Origin: Deferribacteraceae bacterium UBA6793
Lineage (GTDB): Bacteria; Chrysiogenota; Deferribacteres; Deferribacterales; Geovibrionaceae
DNA length: 64,000 bases
Reading direction: 5' to 3'
NCBI GenBank assembly: GCA_002452405.1
Contig: DKFP01000006.1
Coordinates: 11,372-75,371 of the forward strand
Under the pieces are notes generated by a model, which made no database searches, had not been told where the DNA came from, and saw only the letters and a list, made by a program, of their open reading frames with translations. Position numbers and translations under genes: made by a program. Below, piece by piece: positions 31,612 to 40,194 of the stretch. The stretch's first letter is position 1. Each line of letters begins with the position of its first letter.

Positions 31612-34600
31612 ATGAAACCTCTTTTCAGCAGCCTCAGATATCGTATCCTCGCCTTTACGGCGGCTCTTATGTCTGTTGCTGTTTTTATTCTTATTTTCAG
31701 TACGTACTCCAAACTGCGCAGCGATATAATCAGCAAAAATGAAGAAGCGTTCGCCATGTTCGGTAAAGTTTTTGAGACCGAACAGGAGACCATGATAAAG
31801 CAATATTCCCTTGGTCTGGATACCCTGACGGACAACCAGACACTTGTGGAAAGATTCGCCAGAAGAGACCGCGAAGGACTGGCAAAGCTCGTCGATAACC
31901 TTTACGATACCCGCCTCAAACATCTATATGACATAGAGCAGTTTCAGTTTCATATACCCCCGGCAATCAGCTTTTACAGAGTGCACAGCAAACAGAATTA
32001 CGGAGATAACCTCGAAAATTTCAGAAAAACCGTGGTCAAGGCGAACGCTCAGAAAACCATGGTTGCGGGCATAGAAGCAGGCAGAGGCGGTCTTGGTCTG
32101 AGAGTTGTGAAACCTGTCTGGTTCAATTTCGAGTCAATAGGTACGGTGGAGTTCGGCGGCAGCATAGACAACATGCTCCACAATGCAAAATCAGGCACCG
32201 GTATCGACTATTCCATTGCGCTGGATAAAGATTTAGCTACCAGAGCGAAATTTTTTCAGGAATCATCTTCATGGTTACATTATAAAAACCTGCTGGTTTA
32301 CGATTTCTCCTCGGAACGCGCAAAAAAGATAGTCTCTGTCGGCTATATGGAGAAAAAAGGTATATTCCGGTTCGCCGACAAATTTTATATGACCAGCAAA
32401 ATCCCCCTGTACGACTATTCCGCAAACCGCATAGGCTGGCTGTTTCTCGTTAAAGATACCACAAAAGAGGTTACACAGATGTATTCCGCTGTCACAAAAC
32501 AGGCAGCGGCGATAATCGCATACGGGCTTTTCGCACTTGCTCTGGTTTCCGGATTTATGATAAAGGTGATTTTCCGACCGATAGAAAACATAGCGAAACA
32601 CGTTACAGACAACGAAATTACTCTGGAAAAAGAACCAAAGCTGCTGTCTTTCAACGAAAATACTGAGATAACAGTACTCGCGGAAGCATATAACAATCTC
32701 GGCATGAAGCTGTACAGCAATCTTTGGGAACAGAACAGGCAGATACACGCCATTGAAGACATAAACAAAAACCTCGAAAACACCATCAACAACCGCACGA
32801 AACAGCTTGAAGAAGCAAACCAGCGGCTGGAATCCGCTCTGGACAACTACAGATACATAAACGAGGTGAAAACCGAGTTCCTCACCGATATGAGCCACGA
32901 GATACGCACCCCCATGAACGCAATAATAGGATTGAGCTATCTCGCCCTGCAAACCGGACTAAATCCTAAGCAGTACGAATACATCAGCAAAATACATTCA
33001 TCCGCCACACTTTTGATGGAGATAATCAACGATATTCTCGACTATTCCAAGATCGAGGCTGGAAAACTGGAACTTGAGAACATCAGCTTCAATCTGCCGG
33101 ATATGGTTAAAAGCATTAAAGATATTCTTGAGGTTCAGGCAGAGAAAAAGAAAATAGCCCTGATACTCGATATCGACGACAAAGTGCCGATGTATGTAAA
33201 AGGCGACCCGACAAGACTCACGCAGGTGCTTTCAAACATCGGATCCAACGCCGTTAAATTCACGGACAAAGGATCTGTGACCATAACTATTTCCTGCACA
33301 GAATCAAACATGTCATACAGCACACTGAAATTCACCATAGAAGACACGGGGATAGGCATACCCGCGGACAAGATAAACAGGATATTCTCATCATACGAAC
33401 AGATATCCAGCAAAACGTCCAGAAAATACGGCGGTTCCGGTCTGGGGCTTTCCATATGTAAAAAGATTCTGGACAAGATGGGCAGTTCCATCTTTGTCCA
33501 AAGCGAACCCGGCAAAGGCAGCACCTTTTCATTCACCCTGAAGATGAAAAATACCGATGTCACACGTGCGGAAGATATGAAAGAACGCTCAGGTATTCTG
33601 AAACACAAAAGAATACTGGTTTCCGAAAATATGTCCGGAGAACAGGGAAGCATCTCATCAATATTCAGAGAACTTCTTGCGGATGTGGTTTCGGCAGACA
33701 GCGGCATAGAGATTCTAAAGACTATCGGCAACAACCTGAAAAGTGACGGCACATTGGGGTTTGACCTCATAGTGCTTGAAAACCGCCTTCATGAACCCTC
33801 ACCCCTTGAAGTTTTTGAAAAGCTGAACGTTGACGTTTCACTTCTGCCGCCTGTCATATACATAAGCAGCGAACAGCCGGAAAAAGATATCGGACTTAAA
33901 ATAACCACTCTCGCAAAGCCGGCGTCCCCCACCCTGCTGTTTCACACGGCAGTGACCGCCATAACAGGACAGGCATCCAAAGACGAAATGCCGGAACTTC
34001 TCAGCGCAGGCGCCGCGGGGCACAGGATACATGTTCTGGTTACGGACGACAACAGCCTTAACCGCGAAGTAGCAAGCGAGTTCATGCAGCTTCTCGGAAT
34101 AAACGTCAGCTTTGCCGAAAACGGCAAAGACGCTGTCAAAGCCGCGGAAGAGGAAAACTTCGACGCCATTTTCCTTGACATCATGATGCCGGAACTGGAC
34201 GGCTATTCCACGGCAAGGCTTATCCGCGAAGGCAAACTGAACGCGGACACACCGATATACGCCATGACGGCAAGCGTCATCGACGAAGATAAACTGAAAA
34301 TGAAAACGGCACTCATGACCGGAGCCATCAGCAAACCCTTAAAAATAAACGAGATATCCAAAGCTATTACAGAAGCTGTGCGTATCCGTTCAGTAAAATC
34401 CACAGGAACTCATATGTATGACCCGTCAGGTCATGTGGATTTTACAGCCGGACTCAGCGGTTTCGGCGGGAATGAGGCACTCTTTGCCAAGGCGTTGCAG
34501 GAGTTTCTTAAAGCTGCGGATACAGCGCGCAGGGAGACGGTTGGGCAGGCTGATAACCAGACACTGACCGATATTTTCCGGTTGCTGGGTTCATACGCAG

Positions 34601-34761
34601 AAAATCTTTCCATGTCCAGACTGTCTCAGGCGGCGAAAAACGCGGAATCAGCCGCCGCATCAAACGACGGCAGAAATACCGGAGAAGCGGTTGCCCTGCT
34701 GCTGGAAGAACTTAACAAAGTCGAAAATATAGTATCCCAAAATCTCAAAATCAAAGCCTGA
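31612..34761 (+). CDS. Hybrid sensor histidine kinase with degenerate first receiver and Hpt
   Basis: 1049 aa, ATG 31612. Membrane helix (about 10-30), periplasmic sensor (about 35-300, Cache-like), second helix (about 302-322), HAMP-like linker and coiled coil. The kinase core has an H box SHEIRTPMN (His about 428) and N/G boxes GNAVKF-type and GGSGLGLSI. Receiver 1 (about 665-785) has lost its acid pocket (ILVSEN) and its phospho-Asp is Glu (LIVLENRL). Receiver 2 (about 805-920) is intact (VTDDN; Asp 856 in FLDIMMPELDG). A C-terminal Hpt-like bundle (about 935-1045) has Phe where the phospho-His belongs (IFRLLGSYAENL). It probably signals through receiver 2. No cognate regulator is adjacent. 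Confidence 0.85.
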   Translation: MKPLFSSLRYRILAFTAALMSVAVFILIFSTYSKLRSDIISKNEEAFAMFGKVFETEQETMIKQYSLGLDTLTDNQTLVERFARRDREGLAKLVDNLYDTRLKHLYDIEQFQFHIPPAISFYRVHSKQNYGDNLENFRKTVVKANAQKTMVAGIEAGRGGLGLRVVKPVWFNFESIGTVEFGGSIDNMLHNAKSGTGIDYSIALDKDLATRAKFFQESSSWLHYKNLLVYDFSSERAKKIVSVGYMEKKGIFRFADKFYMTSKIPLYDYSANRIGWLFLVKDTTKEVTQMYSAVTKQAAAIIAYGLFALALVSGFMIKVIFRPIENIAKHVTDNEITLEKEPKLLSFNENTEITVLAEAYNNLGMKLYSNLWEQNRQIHAIEDINKNLENTINNRTKQLEEANQRLESALDNYRYINEVKTEFLTDMSHEIRTPMNAIIGLSYLALQTGLNPKQYEYISKIHSSATLLMEIINDILDYSKIEAGKLELENISFNLPDMVKSIKDILEVQAEKKKIALILDIDDKVPMYVKGDPTRLTQVLSNIGSNAVKFTDKGSVTITISCTESNMSYSTLKFTIEDTGIGIPADKINRIFSSYEQISSKTSRKYGGSGLGLSICKKILDKMGSSIFVQSEPGKGSTFSFTLKMKNTDVTRAEDMKERSGILKHKRILVSENMSGEQGSISSIFRELLADVVSADSGIEILKTIGNNLKSDGTLGFDLIVLENRLHEPSPLEVFEKLNVDVSLLPPVIYISSEQPEKDIGLKITTLAKPASPTLLFHTAVTAITGQASKDEMPELLSAGAAGHRIHVLVTDDNSLNREVASEFMQLLGINVSFAENGKDAVKAAEEENFDAIFLDIMMPELDGYSTARLIREGKLNADTPIYAMTASVIDEDKLKMKTALMTGAISKPLKINEISKAITEAVRIRSVKSTGTHMYDPSGHVDFTAGLSGFGGNEALFAKALQEFLKAADTARRETVGQADNQTLTDIFRLLGSYAENLSMSRLSQAAKNAESAAASNDGRNTGEAVALLLEELNKVENIVSQNLKIKA

Positions 34762-34812
34762 AATGGCACCACGTTTGCTTTTTCCTTTCTATCTTCTTTT
34801 CAGGAGGAAAGA

Positions 34813-35037
34813 ATGGACACTGATGTATTTTTCAACGAAAAGGAAGACGAAAGAATAAAGCAGCTCACAGGAATTGCGAATCTGCATATTTCAATCGCCC
34901 GCGACCTGCTTTCAACCGACCAGCCACTCTCCCGTGAGGAGATGGAAAGTCTTCTGACACTTCTGATAACCGCAAACGAAGCGAAACGGCTTGCACAGTC
35001 TCTAAAAGAAGGACAGGATGTCAGAAAAACAGCATAA
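34813..35037 (+). CDS. Small helical protein of 74 aa, unrecognised
   Basis: A 74-aa soluble, acidic, wholly helical protein (MDTDVFFNEKEDERIKQLTG) without Cys or membrane segment. AGGAGG lies 6 nt before the ATG, and the gene is followed by a hairpin terminator 5 bp after its stop. It sits 51 bp downstream of the hybrid kinase and may be co-transcribed with it. The helix pattern (two amphipathic helices about 15-35 and 42-68) suggests a small binding or adaptor protein. No family recognised. Confidence 0.65.
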   Translation: MDTDVFFNEKEDERIKQLTGIANLHISIARDLLSTDQPLSREEMESLLTLLITANEAKRLAQSLKEGQDVRKTA

Positions 35038-35042
35038 CGACT

Positions 35043-35073
35043 AAGCCCCGTTTAAACATCCTCAGCGGGGCTT
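35043..35073 (+). terminator. Rho-independent terminator after the 74-aa gene
   Basis: An 8-bp stem AAGCCCCG / CGGGGCTT around a 15-nt loop, followed by TGTTAAC. It ends the kinase transcript before the EAL genes. Confidence 0.75.
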
Positions 35074-35192
35074 TGTTAACATCCTAACAATCAGCTTGCC
35101 GCTTTTTAAAAACAGCCTAAGACAAGGCTTGCTCTTTGTATAATTATAATGTAGAGTCATCCCCGTAGTTATAATTATTTATCGGGCAATTA

Positions 35193-36425
35193 GTGAAAGA
35201 AGATACCCTTATTAAACGAATTTTGCGGGAAAACAACGTCGTTACGGTCTTTCAGCCTGTGGTGAGTCTGAAAGAAATGAGAATTGTGGGCTTCGAAGCC
35301 CTCTCAAGAGGCATCTGTTCGGAAACGGGCAACATTATACAGCCTGCCTCCATGTTCGAGATGGCACGTGAGGAGAATTGCGACCTCGACCTTGACCGTC
35401 TCTGCCGCCGTACTGCCATGAGATCTTACAAGACCATCCCTGATTACAATAAGTATCTGCTGTTTCTGAACATTGACACCTGTGTCATAGACAAAAACGA
35501 TACGGAATCAGCCAACTATACCAAAGCGCTCACAGACGAGTTCGGCATCAGCTATTCCTCTATCTCACTTGAGATCGTCGAATCGAAAATAGAGAATAAC
35601 CACAACCTCGTTAATTTCGTGGATAATTACAAGAAACTCGGCTATTACGTTTCTCTGGACGATTTCGGCGCCATGCACTCCAACATGAACCGAATCATCC
35701 TTTCAAAACCGAATATCATAAAGATCGACATGGGGCTGATACGCAACATCCACGACAACTATTACCAGCAGTCCATCATAACATCTATCATAGACATTGC
35801 AAAAAAGACCGGAGCGTTGACCCTTGCCGAAGGACTTGAGAATATGGAAGACATCATGAAAAGCTATGAACTGGGCATTGACCTTTATCAGGGCTTTTTC
35901 TTCCACAGACCCTGCATCGACGTCGGCAGTGCCATCGGCTTCATTCAGGACAAGATAAACTATACCGTGGGCTATGTTAAAAACAAGCTGGCGGAAAACG
36001 TTACAATAAGAAAGAACAGGCACACCAACTTTGAAAACATCACCTCTCTGCTCAAACAGGAGGCTAAGGGAAGAAGCCTTGATGCTTTTTACAAATCGTT
36101 GATAGCAAACATTACTTTTTTCCCTGAAATAGAAAGAATATTCCTCCTCGACAATACCGGAATGCAGACACTGCCTTCTGTTATGAATCCTTCACACGAA
36201 ATAAGGAAAACAAAATCTTTCAGTATGTTCCATGAAAACCATTCGGATCATTCACTGAAAGACTACTATTACTACTTGAAAAAACTGGACGCAGGACGAT
36301 ATTTTACTGACACATTCATTTCGAGCACGTCCGGAAACATTTTGCGGACGATGTCCTGCACACTGACCATAAGGGATGAAGATTATATCCTGTGTATAGA
36401 CTTTATTGATAGTCTCAAATCCTGA
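35193..36425 (+). CDS. EAL-domain c-di-GMP phosphodiesterase with C-terminal sensor, copy 1
   Basis: A 410-aa protein starting at GTG 35193. The EAL domain (about 8-250) keeps the catalytic set: FEALSRG, LFLNID, LEIVES, DDFGAMHSN, IIKIDM and AEGLEN, so hydrolysis of c-di-GMP is expected. The C-terminal part (about 270-405: RIFLLDNTGMQT to YFTDTFISSTSGN to YILCIDFID) resembles the PAS/Cache-like sensor domain that follows EAL in YkuI-type proteins. There is no membrane helix, so it is cytosolic. It lies 17 bp upstream of a paralogue of the same architecture, so the pair is probably one transcript. Confidence 0.88.
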   Translation: MKEDTLIKRILRENNVVTVFQPVVSLKEMRIVGFEALSRGICSETGNIIQPASMFEMAREENCDLDLDRLCRRTAMRSYKTIPDYNKYLLFLNIDTCVIDKNDTESANYTKALTDEFGISYSSISLEIVESKIENNHNLVNFVDNYKKLGYYVSLDDFGAMHSNMNRIILSKPNIIKIDMGLIRNIHDNYYQQSIITSIIDIAKKTGALTLAEGLENMEDIMKSYELGIDLYQGFFFHRPCIDVGSAIGFIQDKINYTVGYVKNKLAENVTIRKNRHTNFENITSLLKQEAKGRSLDAFYKSLIANITFFPEIERIFLLDNTGMQTLPSVMNPSHEIRKTKSFSMFHENHSDHSLKDYYYYLKKLDAGRYFTDTFISSTSGNILRTMSCTLTIRDEDYILCIDFIDSLKS

Positions 36426-36442
36426 GAACTGCGGAGATTTTT

Positions 36443-37684
36443 TTGGAAAATATCGGTTTTGACATTGCTGAGATTGTGGAAAAAGAACTCATCCGGATTG
36501 AGTTTCAGCCGATCCTGAGCCTGAAGCTCAAAAAGGCCGTCGGCGTTGAGGCTCTTTGCAGGGGTATCAACCCCGCCGACCGCACTGTTATCTCCCCCAT
36601 AACTCTTTTCAGCGAAGCAAAAAAGCACAACAAAGTGCTTGAACTGGACAGACTGTGCCGCAAAACAGCTATGAAAGAGTTTGCAAACATACGCGATCAC
36701 GCCAATCTTGTTCTGTTTCTCAACTTTGACGCCTCCGTTCTGGACAACGTTATTGACGAGGACAAATCATGGACGAAAATATACGCAGACGAAGCAGGGC
36801 TGAAATATCAGAACATCGCCGTTGAGATACTTGAATCCAAAATAGAAAACAACGCCAAACTGGAAGCCATCACGGAGAAGTTCTCTGCTCTGGGGATGTT
36901 TGTTGTTCTGGACGACTTTGGCGCGCTCCACTCTAACCTCAATAGACTCGTGATATCAAAACCGGATATAATCAAAATCGACAGAAGCCTCATCCACAAC
37001 GTAAGCCAGAGCTATTACCAGCAGTCAATAATAAAATCCATCATAGACCTCGGTAAAAAAATCGGTTCGCTGACACTCGCAGAGGGTGTCGAGTCCAAAG
37101 AGGACGTTATGAAATGCCATGAACTCGGTGCAGACCTGTTTCAGGGCTTCTTCTTTTCCAAACCAAAAAGCATATGTGACCTTGAAGATTTCTGCTGCCG
37201 CACGATGATGGACGGACTTTCGTATGAAATAAAAGACTATATGGCTGTCAACATTGAACAGAAGCGTTTTCAGCACGCTAATTTTGAAAGTATCCTGAAC
37301 AGGATGCTGGACGAGGTTGTTAACACGGAAGCGGAAGATTTCAGACATGTATCCGAAGATTTTATCCGCACCCACAAAGACATAGAGTGCATCTACTTTC
37401 TGGACGAAGACGGTGTGCAGGTGGGCAACACTGTATGCGGATTTGATATCCCCGACAACGAACACAGCCTGTTCCATCCCTCGAAAACCGGAACCGACCA
37501 CTCACTTAAAGAATACTTTTATTTCATAAACAGCCTGAACCTGCTTTCATACTACACAGATCCATACATCTCCCTTGCAACGGGTATGCTTTGCAGAACA
37601 ATGGCAAAAAGATTTGAATCCAATGACAGAAGTTTCATTCTCTGCATCGACTTCATCGACAGCAGAGCGTGCAATCTGCTTTAG
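36443..37684 (+). CDS. EAL-domain c-di-GMP phosphodiesterase with C-terminal sensor, copy 2
   Basis: A 413-aa tandem paralogue of the preceding gene with the same order of domains: EAL (VEALCRG, LFLNFD, VEILES, DDFGALHSN, IIKIDR, AEGVES, all kept) then the sensor part with CIYFLDEDGVQVG and FILCIDFID. I start it at TTG 36443 (CGGAG upstream); the next ATG would cut into the domain. Differences in the sensor half suggest the two copies answer different signals. It is followed by a palindromic repeat and the convergent cardiolipin synthase gene. Confidence 0.87.
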   Translation: MENIGFDIAEIVEKELIRIEFQPILSLKLKKAVGVEALCRGINPADRTVISPITLFSEAKKHNKVLELDRLCRKTAMKEFANIRDHANLVLFLNFDASVLDNVIDEDKSWTKIYADEAGLKYQNIAVEILESKIENNAKLEAITEKFSALGMFVVLDDFGALHSNLNRLVISKPDIIKIDRSLIHNVSQSYYQQSIIKSIIDLGKKIGSLTLAEGVESKEDVMKCHELGADLFQGFFFSKPKSICDLEDFCCRTMMDGLSYEIKDYMAVNIEQKRFQHANFESILNRMLDEVVNTEAEDFRHVSEDFIRTHKDIECIYFLDEDGVQVGNTVCGFDIPDNEHSLFHPSKTGTDHSLKEYFYFINSLNLLSYYTDPYISLATGMLCRTMAKRFESNDRSFILCIDFIDSRACNLL

Positions 37685-37708
37685 AGCGTTTATCAAACGT
37701 ATGAAATG

Positions 37709-37787
37709 AGAGATCGCCGCGTCGCTGCACTCCTCGCGAAGACATTTCTCCCTAACAGTCTCTGCGAGTCAAAGGCGAAGCAGTCTC
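37709..37787. repeat. Palindromic intergenic repeat, copy 3 (inverted orientation)
   Basis: 79 bp from GAGATCGCCGCGTCGCTGC, through CTCGCGAAGAC and GTCTCTGCGAG, to GCGAAGCAGTCTC. It is the reverse-complement form of copies 1 and 2. It lies between the convergent EAL and cardiolipin synthase genes, so it could act as a bidirectional terminator. Confidence 0.75.
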
Positions 37788-37798
37788 AGCACCCATTA

Positions 37799-39187
37799 TT
37801 AAAGTACCGGTCCCAGCGTACGGCATCCGCCTTCGAAAACACGAACATAGAAAGGGCGTTTTTTAAGTTCGTCCAGAGCTATGCTGTCTGAAATGCTGAT
37901 ATAGTGGAGTGTAAGATTTTGCACCTGCTGCGCGAAGTCCGCCGAATAGACCATCAGATTAAGCTCGAAATTAAGCCTGAAACTCCGTGTATCCATGTTC
38001 GCAGAACCAACGGTAGTCCATATTCCATCCACGGTGATTATCTTCGCGTGGATCATCTTGTCCTTCGCCTCATAAATAACCACGCCAGCCTCAATAAGTT
38101 CCTCGTAATAAGACCTGCCCGCAGCCGCTATGATGGGGTGGTTGTTCTTTCCTGGCACGACAATGCGCACTTTTATGCCCTGTTTTGAGATATTTTTCAG
38201 AACCTCCATCATCGGCTGGTTTGGCACCAGATACGGTGTGATTATATCAACCGAATGCCGCGCCCGGTTCATGACGGTGAAGAGCGAATCATATATCATG
38301 GGCGTGCTCTGGTGGGGACCCGACGGTATAATATGCACCGTCCTGTCGCCGCAGTCCATGGTCTTAGGCACAAGAATGGTCTCCGAAATGTCATCTCCTG
38401 TGGCGAACATCCAGTCCTCGGCGAAATATCCGGCGACAGAATTAACCGCGTTGCCTTCGAAACGCAGATGAGCATCCGCCCATTCCTGATATTCGTGCCC
38501 GATGTTCATGCCGCCCATATATGCGACCATTCCGTCTATGACGGCTATTTTCCTGTGGTTGCGGAAATTAACGCGGGATGCGGTTCTCAACCCGAACGGG
38601 GAATGAAAAACAGCAGTTTTCACCCCTTTTTTCCGCAGACGTTTCAACAGTGAGCCGAATATCAGCCCCATAGAACCCCATCCGTCCACCATAAAATAGA
38701 CCTTAACGCCCGCCTGAGCCTTCTCTTCAAGCAGAGACGCAAAACGCCCGCCAACGCTGTCATCGCGGAAAAGATAATACTCCATGAGGATATAGTTTTT
38801 CGCGGACATAATATCCGCTTCCAGAAGGTTATATTTCTCCGCGGCATCGCTTATCAGGTGTAGATTGCGGCAGCGGACAGGGTACATCCCTGTAACTTTT
38901 GTTATAAGCCTGCCAAGCTCGCCCACGTCCACTTCGCATCGTTTGTCCTTACAGATTGTCCTGTCAAGGAACGGATAACGTTTCATCCGCTTTTCAACGA
39001 TGTTTTTAAGGCGCGGGTTACCGAATATAAGGTATGCCAAAGCTCCTACAACCGGAAAGAGGATAACGGCAAGCACCCAAGAAAGGTTCGCTCTTGCCTC
39101 ACGCCTGCCTGAAAGAATTATCATTATAAGAATGAAGGACAGCAGTTCGAAAAAATAGGTAAGCAGGTTATCATAATGGATTGTCAA
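37799..39187 (-). CDS. cls: Cardiolipin synthase (phospholipase D superfamily)
   Basis: A 462-aa membrane enzyme that joins two phosphatidylglycerols (or uses another donor) to give cardiolipin. It has two N-terminal membrane helices (about 8-25 and 35-55, the PLDc_N region ending LIFGNPRLK) and two HKD motifs (NFRNHRKIAVID about 210-221; HAKIITVD about 390). Length is normal for bacterial Cls (460-510). The start is TTG 39187, overlapping the radical SAM gene end by 17 nt; the second codon onward fits the helix well. Which of the Cls types it is cannot be told from sequence alone. Confidence 0.92.
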   Translation of the reverse strand: MTIHYDNLLTYFFELLSFILIMIILSGRREARANLSWVLAVILFPVVGALAYLIFGNPRLKNIVEKRMKRYPFLDRTICKDKRCEVDVGELGRLITKVTGMYPVRCRNLHLISDAAEKYNLLEADIMSAKNYILMEYYLFRDDSVGGRFASLLEEKAQAGVKVYFMVDGWGSMGLIFGSLLKRLRKKGVKTAVFHSPFGLRTASRVNFRNHRKIAVIDGMVAYMGGMNIGHEYQEWADAHLRFEGNAVNSVAGYFAEDWMFATGDDISETILVPKTMDCGDRTVHIIPSGPHQSTPMIYDSLFTVMNRARHSVDIITPYLVPNQPMMEVLKNISKQGIKVRIVVPGKNNHPIIAAAGRSYYEELIEAGVVIYEAKDKMIHAKIITVDGIWTTVGSANMDTRSFRLNFELNLMVYSADFAQQVQNLTLHYISISDSIALDELKKRPFYVRVFEGGCRTLGPVL

Positions 39188-40094
39188 GTCTGCACCCCTG
39201 ATAAATTCCTTTTTCCGTCATATATTTGATTAGTTTCTGTGTAAATCCGGCTTTATTTTTAGCCCATAAAGGAGCTATCAGCGTATCCCCCGCCGCGTCG
39301 CCCAAAAGCCTTGCCACGACCATATAGGGCTTCATCCTACCTATCCCCTCGGCAAGTATCTCTATGTATTCATCCTCTGTCAGAAGGTCTAAGTTACCCC
39401 TGTAGTACCAGTCAGCAAGGGGCGTGTTCTTCACAACGTGCAGATGGTGAAACTTTATGGAGTGGACCCCAAGCTCAACGCAAAGCTCAACGGAACGCAT
39501 CATGTCCTCGCGGGAGTCCCCCGGCAGTCCGAAAATAATATGGGCGCAGGTTTTTATGCCGTATTCATGGGTGAGACGTACCGCATCGGCAAAATCGGCG
39601 GCAGTGTGCCCTCGGTTTATAATTTTGAGAGTATTGTCGTTTGCAGACTGAAGTCCGTATTCGAGCATCACTTCGTATTTTCCGTTCAGATTGGAATAGT
39701 ATTCCAGTTTTTCCGCATCTATGACATCAGGACGTGTTCCGATGTAAACTGAGACTATACCTTCATCAACAAGAGCCTTATCCATACGCCTGCGTATTGT
39801 TTCCATATCTGCATAAGTGTTTGAATATGATTGAAAATAAAGGATAAAAGTATCAATCCCATGCGCGCGCAATTTCTCTGCACGTTCCGTAACCTGACAC
39901 GTTATAGAGTTCTCCGAAGGGGTTGTAAATGAATCCACGTTACAGTATACGCACCCTCCCACACCCTTCAGTCCGTCGCGGTTTGGACACGTGAACCCCG
40001 CATCAACAGAGATTTTACGGACTTTTCGTCCGTATTTTTCTTTCAGATAGTCATTTAAAGAATAAAAAAGTCTGATTTTGTCAGATTCCGTCAT
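39171..40094 (-). CDS. YhcC-like radical SAM protein (TIGR01212 type)
   Basis: A 307-aa radical SAM protein. The cluster cysteines are in the family's stretched form (CPNRDGLKGVGGCVYC, about 36-51, not CxxxCxxC), followed by YFQSYSNTY, IGTRPD, LEYGLQSANDNTL and IKFHHLHVVKNTPLA, all typical of YhcC. The reaction is not established. It overlaps the cardiolipin synthase gene by 17 nt and probably heads that operon. The ATG at 40094 is the only sensible start. Length (about 300-315) is normal. Confidence 0.9.
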   Translation of the reverse strand: MTESDKIRLFYSLNDYLKEKYGRKVRKISVDAGFTCPNRDGLKGVGGCVYCNVDSFTTPSENSITCQVTERAEKLRAHGIDTFILYFQSYSNTYADMETIRRRMDKALVDEGIVSVYIGTRPDVIDAEKLEYYSNLNGKYEVMLEYGLQSANDNTLKIINRGHTAADFADAVRLTHEYGIKTCAHIIFGLPGDSREDMMRSVELCVELGVHSIKFHHLHVVKNTPLADWYYRGNLDLLTEDEYIEILAEGIGRMKPYMVVARLLGDAAGDTLIAPLWAKNKAGFTQKLIKYMTEKGIYQGCRLDNPL

Positions 40095-40194
40095 ATTTAA
40101 CCTTTACTTTCCTGTTCGAAATATAATATATCATAAAGATATCTGATTCCAATGATTTAATTTTAACATGGCAAATGCCTTACCCGGAGAAAAA

